Below, in pieces: positions 16,654-24,953 of a stretch of 64,000 nucleotides of DNA. The DNA is from Streptomyces natalensis ATCC 27448 (GTDB taxonomy: Bacteria > Actinomycetota > Actinomycetes > Streptomycetales > Streptomycetaceae). Numbering within the stretch: position 1 is the stretch's first letter; each line of letters begins with the position of its first letter. The notes below the pieces were generated by a model. It saw only the letters and a program-made list of their open reading frames with translations. It was not told where the DNA came from and did no database searches. The stretch covers positions 620,001 to 684,000 of the forward strand of contig NZ_JRKI01000061.1 in the NCBI RefSeq assembly GCF_000935125.1, read 5' to 3'. Made by a program: the position numbers and the translations under genes.

Positions 16654-18777
16654 CTACTGCGCGGCTTCGCACCGCCGCCGAAGACCAGCGAGGTACTCCA
16701 GGTGCGGAGTCGCCCCCTCCGGCCTGAGCAGGCGTTCCGCCTCGGCGATACCGGCCAGTGCCGAGGCGTCGTCGCCGGCGTCGTGCAGCGTCTCGGCGAG
16801 GTCGGTGAGCACGCGGCCCTGGTTGTACGCCTCGCTCTGTGCCACGAAGAAGTCCCGCGCGCTCTCCAGGCGGATACGGGATTCCGCCAGCCGCCCCAAG
16901 CCGCGCAGGGCACGCCCCTGGTGGCGCTCGGCCAGGGCGAGGGCGCGTGGCAGGTCCTCCGCACCGGCCTGCCCGGAGGAGATCCGCCGGTACAGCTGCT
17001 CCGCCTCGACGAACCGCTCGTACGCCGCTCCGTACTGCCACTGGCTCAGCAACAGCAGGCCCAGCAGCTCCACGGACGATGCCTCTCCCCGCACATGGCC
17101 CGCCGCGCGCTCGCCCACGACGGCGAGCTGCGTCTCGCGGTCGGCCTCCTCCCATCGCCGCAGTTCCCCCAGACAGTGCCCGAGCTGGAAGTGGAGTGCC
17201 GCCGCCGTGGGGGAATCCGGGTCGTGCTCGTCGGCGCACCGGGCCGCGAGCTGGAGCGCAGGCAGCACCTCGTCCCAGTACCCGGCCTTCAGCTGAAGCG
17301 GCCACAGCGTGCGGGCGAGACGCTGCGCCACATCGAGACGGCCGTATTCGTGGGCCACGGAGACCGCCCGGATCACATTCGCGGCCTCGGCCCGCAACGC
17401 CGCCATGCCCGCGGCCTCGTCGCCGTACGGCGTGCCGTCCACCGGAGCGGGCTCGACCCGCCAGCTCCGCGGCAGCGCGGCGTGTGCGGCGTGCAGCGCC
17501 CGGTCCAGCAGGCGATCGAGTACGCGGAACACCGCCGCGGAGGACTCCGCGATGCCGTGCTCCGGGCCCGCGGCGTCCGCCAGGAGACGCCGCACCTCGG
17601 GACGGAAACGGTGGCGCCCTTCATGCAGCGGCTCCACCAACTGCACATTCACCGCTTCGGTGAGCATCCGGGCGGCATCCTCCGCAGCGACGCCCGCGGC
17701 GGCCCCGGCCAGGCCGGCGTCGAACGCGGGCCAGCCGCCCACCGCCACCAGCCTGCACAACCTCGCCGTCTCCGGGCCGAGCCCCCGGCACGCGGCCTGG
17801 GCCATGCCGCGCACCGGAGAGTGCCCGGTGGGACCGTCCGCCGGGTCGGCAGACGGCAGTTCCTCGGTCAACAGGCGCATCGCCGCCGCCTTCAACGCGA
17901 AGGCGTTGCCCGCGCAGCGACCCAGCAGCGCCGGCAGCTGCGACTTGGCGAGCGCGACCTTCTCCGGGCCGGCAACCTTCCTCAGCATCTTCACCGCATC
18001 CCGGTCCCCCAACCGCGGTACGGGGATACGCTCCGCCTCCAGTGCGAAAGCCGGACCGGACGCGATCACCAGGAGGAAGACCTCCGGGGCGGCGGGGATG
18101 AGGTTGCGGACCTGCGCCACGGCCGAGGCGTGATCGATCACCACCAGCACCCTGCGACCGGCCGTCAGCCGCCGGTACAGCTCCTCACGCCCGGCCTCCG
18201 TGGGCGGAATCCGTCCCCGCTCGACCCCCATCTTCAACAACAGGCGCAGCAGGACCTCCGACGGCCCGGGACCGTTCTCCGCGGCTGCGTCGCGGAGGTC
18301 GAGGTAGAACTGTCCGTCGGGGTACCGGGCATTCTGCGCGGCACCCCAGTACAGACCCACCGCGGTGGTGCCGATTCCCGGCGGCCCGTACAGCAGGGCG
18401 ACCCGTGGCCGCCCCGCTGCCGGCCGGACCGCCTCCTGTGTCAGCTGCTTCAGTACCCGCTGACGGTCGGTGAAGTTCCTGGTGGCGGGCGGCAGTCCCA
18501 CCCCTGTGCCCAACGGCACCGCGGGCACCGGCATGCTCCGCAACAGCTGAGCCCACTCCCCGTTCTGCTGCTGATCCCCGCTCAGCCGTGCGTGCAGTTC
18601 CCGCGCGAGCACATCCCGCCCGGCCGGACCCGCCGGCAGCGGCGCCTCTCGCCCCAGGGTCCGCCGCACCAGCGCACCCGTCGTCACGAGCAGCTGCTTC
18701 CCCATCTCCCCCGCGGCGCCGTTCCCCACCGCGGTGAGAAACGCGGTGAGCGCCCCCACCGTCACGATCTCGAACAC
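16654..18777 (-). CDS. STAND-like NTPase with TPR-type C-terminus, P-loop lysine missing
   Basis: A 707-aa signalling-type protein. A hydrophobic N-terminal stretch (FEIVTVGALTAFLTAVG) is followed by an NB-ARC-like ATPase at about 125-330: P-loop LLYGPPGIGTTAVGLYWG, Walker B-like RVLVVIDHAS and an ALKAAAMRLL helix. From about 470 it is helical, with TPR-like units (AALHFQLGHCLGELRRWEEA, RHQGRALRGLGRLAES, TDLAETLHDAGDDASALAG). The P-loop has Thr where GK(S/T) is expected, so ATP hydrolysis is doubtful. The GTG at 18777 has GGGAGGGG 5 bases upstream. It is convergent with the broken glycerophosphotransferase-like gene, 6 bases apart. Confidence 0.8.
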   Translation of the reverse strand: MFEIVTVGALTAFLTAVGNGAAGEMGKQLLVTTGALVRRTLGREAPLPAGPAGRDVLARELHARLSGDQQQNGEWAQLLRSMPVPAVPLGTGVGLPPATRNFTDRQRVLKQLTQEAVRPAAGRPRVALLYGPPGIGTTAVGLYWGAAQNARYPDGQFYLDLRDAAAENGPGPSEVLLRLLLKMGVERGRIPPTEAGREELYRRLTAGRRVLVVIDHASAVAQVRNLIPAAPEVFLLVIASGPAFALEAERIPVPRLGDRDAVKMLRKVAGPEKVALAKSQLPALLGRCAGNAFALKAAAMRLLTEELPSADPADGPTGHSPVRGMAQAACRGLGPETARLCRLVAVGGWPAFDAGLAGAAAGVAAEDAARMLTEAVNVQLVEPLHEGRHRFRPEVRRLLADAAGPEHGIAESSAAVFRVLDRLLDRALHAAHAALPRSWRVEPAPVDGTPYGDEAAGMAALRAEAANVIRAVSVAHEYGRLDVAQRLARTLWPLQLKAGYWDEVLPALQLAARCADEHDPDSPTAAALHFQLGHCLGELRRWEEADRETQLAVVGERAAGHVRGEASSVELLGLLLLSQWQYGAAYERFVEAEQLYRRISSGQAGAEDLPRALALAERHQGRALRGLGRLAESRIRLESARDFFVAQSEAYNQGRVLTDLAETLHDAGDDASALAGIAEAERLLRPEGATPHLEYLAGLRRRCEAAQ

Positions 18778-18959
18778 GCCGGCCCCTCCCCTGGTCCTCG
18801 GCTCCGTCGGTCCGGTACCTGGCCGGACTGTATCCCCGTCCACACCAACCGGCGAAACGATCAGGCCGAACAGAAACCGGGGAGCCCTGCCCCGCCCACG
18901 TCACATCGCCCCCCGCGAGAACCTCGTGTGCAAGGCCACCATCAATGACGGTGTGGATT

Positions 18960-18999
18960 GCCGACGGGGCTGGGGCGAGATCGCCCCAGCCCCGTCGGC
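18960..18999 (-). terminator. Terminator of ychF
   Basis: A perfect 19-bp inverted repeat, GCCGACGGGGCTGGGGCGA and its complement, about 50 bases after the ychF stop on the minus strand. Confidence 0.85.
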
Positions 19000-19048
19000 A
19001 ACTTGTCCTTGTGCAGGCAATTCCAGCGCGTCAGCGGCGTGGTGGAAT

Positions 19049-20137
19049 TCAGACGTTGAAGCGGAACTCCACCACGTCCCCGTCCTGCATCACGTACTCC
19101 TTGCCCTCCATGCGGGCCTTGCCCGCTGCGCGGGCCTCGGCTACCGAGCCGGTTTCGACCAGGTCGGCGAAGGAGATGACCTCGGCCTTGATGAAGCCCT
19201 TTTGGAAGTCGGTGTGGATGACGCCGGCGGCCTCGGGGGCGGTGGCGCCCTTCTTGATGGTCCAGGCGCGGGTTTCCTTGGGGCCGGCCGTCAGGTACGT
19301 CTGGAGGCCGAGGGTGCCGAAGCCGACGTGGGCGAGGGTGGCGAGGCCGGGCTCGTCCTGGCCGACGGACTGGAGGAGTTCGAGGGCCTCGTCCTCGTCC
19401 AGCTCGGCGAGGTCGGCCTCCAGCTTGGCGTTGAGGAAGATGGCCTCGGCGGGGGCGACGAGGGCGCGCTGCTCGTTCTTGAAGTCCTCGTCGGTGAGCT
19501 CGTCCTCGTCGACGTTGAAGACGTAGAGGAAGGGCTTGGTGGTCAGGAGGTGGAGGTCGTGCAGCAGCTCCTCCCTGCCGGAGCCCTGGACGATGCCCTG
19601 GGAGAAGAGGGTGTCGCCCTTCTCCAGGATGGCCTTGGCCTCCTCGACGGCCTTGACCTTGGGGGCCACGTCCTTCTTGATCCGGGACTCCTTGACCAGG
19701 CGCGGCAGCACCTTCTCGATGGTCTGGAGGTCGGCCAGGATCAGCTCGGTGTTGATGGTCTCGATGTCGTCCTTGGGCGAGACCTTGCCGTCGACGTGGA
19801 CGACGTTCTCGTCCTTGAAGGCGCGGATGACCTGGCAGATCGCGTCGGACTCGCGGATGTTCGCCAGGAACTTGTTGCCCAGGCCCTCGCCCTCGGAGGC
19901 GCCGCGGACGATACCGGCGATGTCGACGAAGTCGACGGTGGCCGGGAGGATCTTCTGGGAGGAGAAGATCTCCGCCAGCTTGGCGAGGCGGGGGTCGGGG
20001 ACGCCGACGACACCGACGTTGGGCTCGATGGTGGCGAACGGGTAGTTGGCCGCCAGCACGTCGTTCTTGGTCAGGGCGTTGAACATGGTCGACTTGCCGA
20101 CATTCGGCAGACCGACGATTCCGATCGTGAGCGACAC
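19049..20137 (-). CDS. ychF: Redox-regulated ATPase / GTP-binding protein YchF (OLA1 family)
   Basis: A 362-aa Obg-related P-loop protein of the normal YchF length. Seen: G1 IVGLPNVGKSTMFNALTK, G3 FVDIAGIVRGASEGEGLGN, the NVDE motif in place of the usual NKxD (the reason YchF prefers ATP), and the C-terminal TGS-like domain (TYLTAGPKETRAWTIKKG, EVISFADLVETGS). It acts in the cytosol on ribosome and stress physiology. The GTG at 20137 gives VSLTIGIVGLPN, as in the family; upstream in-frame sequence is low-complexity. It ends in a strong terminator. Confidence 0.95.
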   Translation of the reverse strand: MSLTIGIVGLPNVGKSTMFNALTKNDVLAANYPFATIEPNVGVVGVPDPRLAKLAEIFSSQKILPATVDFVDIAGIVRGASEGEGLGNKFLANIRESDAICQVIRAFKDENVVHVDGKVSPKDDIETINTELILADLQTIEKVLPRLVKESRIKKDVAPKVKAVEEAKAILEKGDTLFSQGIVQGSGREELLHDLHLLTTKPFLYVFNVDEDELTDEDFKNEQRALVAPAEAIFLNAKLEADLAELDEDEALELLQSVGQDEPGLATLAHVGFGTLGLQTYLTAGPKETRAWTIKKGATAPEAAGVIHTDFQKGFIKAEVISFADLVETGSVAEARAAGKARMEGKEYVMQDGDVVEFRFNV

Positions 20138-20501
20138 GGTGGCGACTCGACTTCCGCGGGTGGTGGTGGGTGGGCAGCCGCTCCGGGTCCCGGTCCGTGG
20201 GACGGCGGCGCGACGACGAGGTGACGACGGCGTCCACGGGGACGACGGCGCCCGTCGGACGACGTCCTGGAGCGGATACGGATCCTGGGAGGGCCGATCC
20301 ACCAGTCTACGGGGCGGGGCCGCGGGCCCGCGTCCGCCACCGGAAGCGCCCGCCGTCCGTCGCGCACCGTCCGGCGGCGGCCGGACACGCCCGGGCCCGT
20401 CCGGCCGCCGCGCCCGAGCGTGTGGTGAAAGGACCGCCAAGCTCGGTCAAAGCGCGTGTCCTGCGACCGATTAATCCCACTTAGCGGCCTACCGTTGGCG
20501 G
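20138..20501. other. Divergent spacer between ychF and the DUF6542 gene
   Basis: About 360 bases of GC-rich DNA with the promoters of both genes expected. TACCGT lies 6 bases before the GTG at 20502, the layout of a leaderless Streptomyces promoter. No coding frame is convincing. Confidence 0.4.
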
Positions 20502-21635
20502 GTGGAGCAACGCAAAGCGCGCAGGTATCAGGACCGTCCGCAGCGGGGCGGCCGGGCCGCCGCCGTGGGCCGCGATGCCCGGCTGCCCCGCCCCTCGGAA
20601 GCCAACGGGCCGGCTGACTCGCCAGGAACCTCGGGGACGGCAGGAACCGCAGGAACCACAGGAACCGCAGGGGTGGGGGCTGGCGGGCCGGTGGGGCCGG
20701 GCGGAACCGGCGGTACCGGTGGCACCAGCCGCGCCGGCGGCCCCAGCGGCCCGAACGGCCCCAGCCGCACTGGTGGACCCAACGGCCCGAACGGCCCCAG
20801 CCGCACTGGTGGACCCACCAGCCCGAACAGCCCTAGCCGCACCGGTGGCACCGGCAGCCCGAGTGCCCCCAGCCGCACCCGCGGACCCACCGGCCCGAAC
20901 GGCCCCAGCCGCACCGGCCGCCCCGCCGCCCCGAGCAGACCCGGCGCCCCCAGCAGGCCCGGTGCCCCCAGCGGCCCCTCCGGGCCCTCCGGATCCCCCG
21001 CTCCCCCACCCCCTCCTCCCCCCACCGGCGAGACCGCGACCGTCTACCGCGTCCGGCCCCGGCGCCCCCCTCCGCCCGCGCCCGTGGCGCGGCTGTCGCG
21101 CCGGATGCCGCGGCCGATGCTCACCGGTCTCGGCTGCTGGCTGCTGGCCACCGTGGCGCTGCTCGTCGTCGCCTTCCTCGACCAGCTGCTCCTGGACTCC
21201 GAGCAGACCCCCTACGGCGTGTTCTTCGTGCTGGTCAGCGTGTGTGCGTCGGTGTGGGTGCGGCCGTACGACCTGATCGCCGCGCCGGTCGCGCTGCCGA
21301 TCGCGTTCGCGCTGGGGGCGCTGCCGATCGAGCGCGGGCCGGACGGCTTCGGCGGGACGGTGATGGGGATCTTCACGGTCCTCGCGCTCGATGCGCCCTG
21401 GCTCTACGCCGGCACCCTGATCTGCGCGCTGGTGGCGCTGTTCCGCAAGGCGATGCTCATCGCGCAGCGTCGGGCCAGCCGACCGGTGAGTCCACTGCCG
21501 TCCGGGCCGGTGGGGCGGGGGAAGGGGCACCGTCCGCGCGAGGTGGCACCGCAGCCCGACCGGCATGGGCAGCCATCGCGGCGCCCACAATCCCCGCATT
21601 GTTCTGAAGCAGGGCCGGCGCGATCTCGGCCTTGA
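20502..21635 (+). CDS. DUF6542-like membrane protein with long Gly/Pro/Ser linker
   Basis: A 377-aa protein in three parts. Residues 1-30 are basic. Residues 30-180 are a low-complexity linker with imperfect 12-residue repeats (NGPNGPSRTGGP). From about 205 to 315 there are four hydrophobic segments (LTGLGCWLLATVALLVVAF, GVFFVLVSVCASVWV, LIAAPVALPIAFALGALP, WLYAGTLICALVALF), the layout I recall for DUF6542 proteins. The frame runs 178 bases past the end of the convergent ppgK frame, so its last 60 residues may be non-native or the overlap may be real. A leaderless GTG start is likely. Confidence 0.65.
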   Translation: MEQRKARRYQDRPQRGGRAAAVGRDARLPRPSEANGPADSPGTSGTAGTAGTTGTAGVGAGGPVGPGGTGGTGGTSRAGGPSGPNGPSRTGGPNGPNGPSRTGGPTSPNSPSRTGGTGSPSAPSRTRGPTGPNGPSRTGRPAAPSRPGAPSRPGAPSGPSGPSGSPAPPPPPPPTGETATVYRVRPRRPPPPAPVARLSRRMPRPMLTGLGCWLLATVALLVVAFLDQLLLDSEQTPYGVFFVLVSVCASVWVRPYDLIAAPVALPIAFALGALPIERGPDGFGGTVMGIFTVLALDAPWLYAGTLICALVALFRKAMLIAQRRASRPVSPLPSGPVGRGKGHRPREVAPQPDRHGQPSRRPQSPHCSEAGPARSRP

Positions 21636-22302
21636 TGCCCTCGATCAGCGGCAGGAATTTCTCCGCCTTACGGCTCACCCCGCCGCCGATCACGAACAGC
21701 TCGGGCGAGAACAGCATCTCCAGATGGGCGAGGTACTTCTGCACCCGGCGCGCCCAGCGCTCCCAGCTCAGTTCCTGGTCTTCCTTGGCCTTGGTCGAGG
21801 CGCGTTTCTCGGCCTCGTGGCCGTGCAGCTCCAGATGGCCGAGCTCGGTGTTGGCGAGAAGCCGGCCGCCGGTGAAGACGGCGCTGCCGATGCCGGTGCC
21901 GAGGGTGAGGACGATGACCGTGCCGTTGCTCCGGCCGCGTCCGGCGCCGTAGCGCATTTCGGCCAGGCCGGCCGCGTCCGCGTCGTTGAGGAGGGTGACC
22001 GGGCGGCCGGCGCCCAGGCGGCCGGTGAGCAGGGCGGCGGCGTCCAGGCCGATCCAGCCCTTGTCGACATTGGCGGCGGTACGGGTCGTGCCGCCGGTGA
22101 CCACACCGGGGAAGGTCGCGCCGACCGGGCCCGACCAGCCGAAGTGGTCGACGACCTGCTGGACGCAGTCCGCGACCGCCTCCGGGGTGGCCGGATGCGG
22201 GGTCAGTACCTTGTAGCGCTCGGCGGCCAGATCGCCGCGTCCGAGATCCACCGGGGCACCCTTGATGCCCGATCCGCCGATGTCCACACCGAAGACCCTC
22301 AT
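21457..22302 (-). CDS. ppgK: Polyphosphate glucokinase (ROK family)
   Basis: A 281-aa glucokinase that phosphorylates glucose with polyphosphate or ATP. Seen: phosphate loop FGVDIGGSGIKGAPVDL at the N-terminus, GATFPGVVTGGTTRTAANV, sugar-binding LNDADAAGLAEMRYG, second phosphate motif VIVLTLGTGIGSAVF, and NTELGHLELHGHEAEKRAS, characteristic of the actinobacterial enzyme. Family members are about 250 aa; the last 35 residues (after AAMAAHAGRAA) are a Pro/Ala tail that overlaps the end of the convergent DUF6542 frame. The ATG at 22302 opens directly on the phosphate loop. Confidence 0.93.
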   Translation of the reverse strand: MRVFGVDIGGSGIKGAPVDLGRGDLAAERYKVLTPHPATPEAVADCVQQVVDHFGWSGPVGATFPGVVTGGTTRTAANVDKGWIGLDAAALLTGRLGAGRPVTLLNDADAAGLAEMRYGAGRGRSNGTVIVLTLGTGIGSAVFTGGRLLANTELGHLELHGHEAEKRASTKAKEDQELSWERWARRVQKYLAHLEMLFSPELFVIGGGVSRKAEKFLPLIEGIKAEIAPALLQNNAGIVGAAMAAHAGRAAVPPRADGAPSPAPPARTAVDSPVGWPDAAR

Positions 22303-22377
22303 GGGAAAAGGCTAGGCGCGCGGACGGCCGCCCACCCCTCGAATCGGCTACGGGCTCCGGTGCCGGTCCCGGGGCGC

Positions 22378-23415
22378 TCAGCCCTCGGTGGCGGCCTTCG
22401 CCTCGGCCCGCAGATCGCGGCGCAGCTCCTTGGGCAGCGAGAAGGCGATGGACTCCTCGGCGGCCTTGACCGTCTCGACGTCCTCGTAGCCGCGCTGGGC
22501 GAGCCAGTCCAGGACGCCGTGGACGAGGATCTCGGGGACGGAGGCGCCGGAGGTGACGCCGACCGTGCTCACGCCGTCCAGCCACGCCTCGTCGATCTCC
22601 TCGGCGTAGTCGACCAGGTGCGCGGCGCGGGCGCCGGCGCCCAGCGCCACCTCGACCAGGCGGACGGAGTTCGAGGAGTTCTTGGAGCCGACGACGATGA
22701 CGAGGTCGGCCTCGGCGCCCATCTGCTTGACCGCGATCTGGCGGTTCTGGGTGGCGTAGCAGATGTCGTCGCTGGGCGGGGAGAGCAGGTTGGGGAAGCG
22801 GCCCTTGAGGGCGTCGACGGTCTCCATGGTCTCGTCCACGGAGAGGGTGGTCTGGGAGAGCCAGACGACCTTGTCCGGGTCACGGACCTCGACGTTGGCG
22901 ACGTCCTCGGGGCCGTCGACCAGCGTGATGTGCTCGGGCGCCTCGCCGCTGGTGCCGATGACTTCCTCGTGGCCCTCGTGGCCGATCAGGAGGATGTCGT
23001 AGTCCTCGTTGGCGAACCGGACGGCTTCCTTGTGGACCTTGGTGACCAGCGGGCAGGTGGCGTCGATGGTGGCGAGCTTGCCGCGGGCGGCCTCTTCGTG
23101 GACGACGGGCGCGACGCCGTGCGCGGAGAAGATGACGATGTTTCCCTCGGGCACCTCCTCCGTCTCGTCGACGAAGATCGCGCCCTTCTTCTCCAGGGTC
23201 TTGACGACGTACTTGTTGTGGACGATCTCGTGGCGTACGTAGACGGGCGCGCCGTACTGCTCGAGGGCCTTCTCGACGGCGATCACGGCACGGTCCACGC
23301 CCGCGCAGTAGCCACGGGGGGCGGCGAGCAGAACTTTGCGGCGGTTGTCACTGCGACGCGAAGCGTCTCCACTTGGGGCGGCGGCGGGCGACGGGCGAGA
23401 AGTCATGCTGACCAT
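22378..23415 (-). CDS. ispH: 4-hydroxy-3-methylbut-2-enyl diphosphate reductase
   Basis: A 345-aa iron-sulfur enzyme, last step of the MEP isoprenoid pathway (HMBPP to IPP and DMAPP). The three cluster cysteines are visible in LLAAPRGYCAGVDRAV, DATCPLVTKVH and SDDICYATQNRQ; substrate motifs TSGEAPEH and GSKNSSNSVRL are present. The ATG at 23415 (MVSMTSRPS) is chosen; the ATG at 23406 is an alternative, and neither has a clear ribosome site. It is divergent from an amino acid permease gene whose start is 74 bases away. Confidence 0.95.
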   Translation of the reverse strand: MVSMTSRPSPAAAPSGDASRRSDNRRKVLLAAPRGYCAGVDRAVIAVEKALEQYGAPVYVRHEIVHNKYVVKTLEKKGAIFVDETEEVPEGNIVIFSAHGVAPVVHEEAARGKLATIDATCPLVTKVHKEAVRFANEDYDILLIGHEGHEEVIGTSGEAPEHITLVDGPEDVANVEVRDPDKVVWLSQTTLSVDETMETVDALKGRFPNLLSPPSDDICYATQNRQIAVKQMGAEADLVIVVGSKNSSNSVRLVEVALGAGARAAHLVDYAEEIDEAWLDGVSTVGVTSGASVPEILVHGVLDWLAQRGYEDVETVKAAEESIAFSLPKELRRDLRAEAKAATEG

Positions 23416-23488
23416 CGTAGGGCGTGCGCCGCCGACGTCCGATCGCCCCGGGGGCCCACACTGGGCAAGGACGTACGAAGGAGGACGG

Positions 23489-24907
23489 ATGCCGGGCGCG
23501 ATCGGCCTCACCACGGGCGATGAGGCGGGCGGGAGCACCGGCGCCGCGGGCGGGGGCCTGCGGCGGACGCTGACGTTCCGGGATCTGATCGTCTACGGGC
23601 TGCTGTTCATCGCCCCGATGGCGCCGGTGGGGATCTTCGGCACGCTCCAGGCCGCCTCGCACGGTGCGATCACCGCCGTCTATCTGGTGGCCACCGTCGC
23701 GATGGCGTTCACCGCGTACTCGTACGCGCAGATGGTGCAGGTCGCGCCGCGGGCCGGATCGGTCTATACGTACGCCCGGGTGGGGCTGGGCGAGGGCGCG
23801 GGGTTCGTCGCCGGGTGGATGGCGATGCTGGACTATCTGCTGATCCCGGCGGTGGCGTATCTCTTCTCCGGGATCGCGATGCATGCCCTGGTGCCGGCGG
23901 TGCCCCAGTGGGCGTGGACGGCGCTGGCGGTGGCCGTGACGACGCTGCTGAACCTGTGGGGGGTACGGGTCGCGGCGGTGGTCGGGTTCGCGGTGCTGGC
24001 GCTGGAGATCGCGGTGCTGGCGGTGTTCGTGGGGGCGGCCGTGGTGGAGCTGGCCGTGCACGGTGCGCAGCGCGGCTGGGCGGTGCCACTCACGGGCGAG
24101 GACGGGTTCTCGGTGACCGCGGTGCTGTCGGCGGTGTCCGTGGCGGTGCTGTCCTATCTGGGCTTCGATGCGATCGCGTCGTTCGCGGAGGAGGCCGCCG
24201 GAGGCCCGAAACGGGTGGCGCGGGCGGTGCTCGCGTGCCTGGTGGTGGCGGGGGTGCTGTTCGCCGTCCAGACGTATCTGGCGGCGCTGCTGGCTCCGAT
24301 GTCCGCCGCCGGGCTGGCGGCGAGGCCCGGTGAGCAGGGCGCGGCCTTCTACGCCACGGTCGATGCGGCGGTCGGCGGCTGGCTGCACGATCTGGTGGCG
24401 GTGAGCAAGGCGGTCGGTGCGGCGTTCGCGGCGCTGGCGGGACAGGCCGCGGCGGGCCGGCTGCTGTTCGCGATGGCACGGGACCGGCGGCTGCCGGGGG
24501 CGATGTCGAAGGTGGACACGGGCAGCGGGGTGCCGCGCCGGGCGCTGCTCGGGGCGGCCCAGGTGACGCTGGTGGCGGCGGTGTGGGCGGCGCGCCGGGC
24601 CGACGGGCTCGACCAGCTGTCCTCGATCGTGAACGTGGGCGCGCTGACCGCGTTCGCGCTGCTGCACGCGTCGGTGATCGGCTGGTTCGCGGTGCGGGGG
24701 CGGGCGGGGACGCCGAGCGTGCTGCGGCATGTGGTGGTGCCGCTGCTGGGCCTGGCGGTGGTGCTCGCGGTGATCGTCGAGGCATCGGCGACGGCGCAGA
24801 TCGTGGGCGGGGTGTGGCTGGCGGTGGGGCTGGTGGTGCTTGCGGTGCGGTACGGGGCCCGGCGGCGGGCGGACGCCGGGACTGACGGGCGGGACGGGCC
24901 GCGGTGA
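23489..24907 (+). CDS. APC-family amino acid permease
   Basis: A 472-aa integral membrane protein with about 12 hydrophobic segments. Seen: LTFRDLIVYGLLFIAPMAPVG at helix 1, AFTAYSYAQMVQVAPRAGSVYTYARVGLG (read in pieces) at helix 2-3, LSYLGFDAIASFAEEA at helix 6, and FAMARDRRLPGAMSKVD near helix 8, all typical of the APC superfamily, basic amino acid or choline-like branch. The ATG at 23489 has AAGGAGG 4 bases upstream. Substrate unknown. The short spacer to divergent ispH must hold both promoters. Confidence 0.85.
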   Translation: MPGAIGLTTGDEAGGSTGAAGGGLRRTLTFRDLIVYGLLFIAPMAPVGIFGTLQAASHGAITAVYLVATVAMAFTAYSYAQMVQVAPRAGSVYTYARVGLGEGAGFVAGWMAMLDYLLIPAVAYLFSGIAMHALVPAVPQWAWTALAVAVTTLLNLWGVRVAAVVGFAVLALEIAVLAVFVGAAVVELAVHGAQRGWAVPLTGEDGFSVTAVLSAVSVAVLSYLGFDAIASFAEEAAGGPKRVARAVLACLVVAGVLFAVQTYLAALLAPMSAAGLAARPGEQGAAFYATVDAAVGGWLHDLVAVSKAVGAAFAALAGQAAAGRLLFAMARDRRLPGAMSKVDTGSGVPRRALLGAAQVTLVAAVWAARRADGLDQLSSIVNVGALTAFALLHASVIGWFAVRGRAGTPSVLRHVVVPLLGLAVVLAVIVEASATAQIVGGVWLAVGLVVLAVRYGARRRADAGTDGRDGPR

Positions 24908-24940
24908 CCGCGGGCGGGGGTCACTGTCAGTGGCCGCCGC

Positions 24941-24946
24941 TACTCT
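24941..24946 (+). promoter_or_regulatory. -10 element for leaderless xseA transcript
   Basis: TACTCT (TAnnnT) ends 7 bases before the ATG at 24954 and no ribosome site is present, the arrangement of leaderless transcripts in Streptomyces. Confidence 0.5.
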
Positions 24947-24953
24947 CGCTCGT

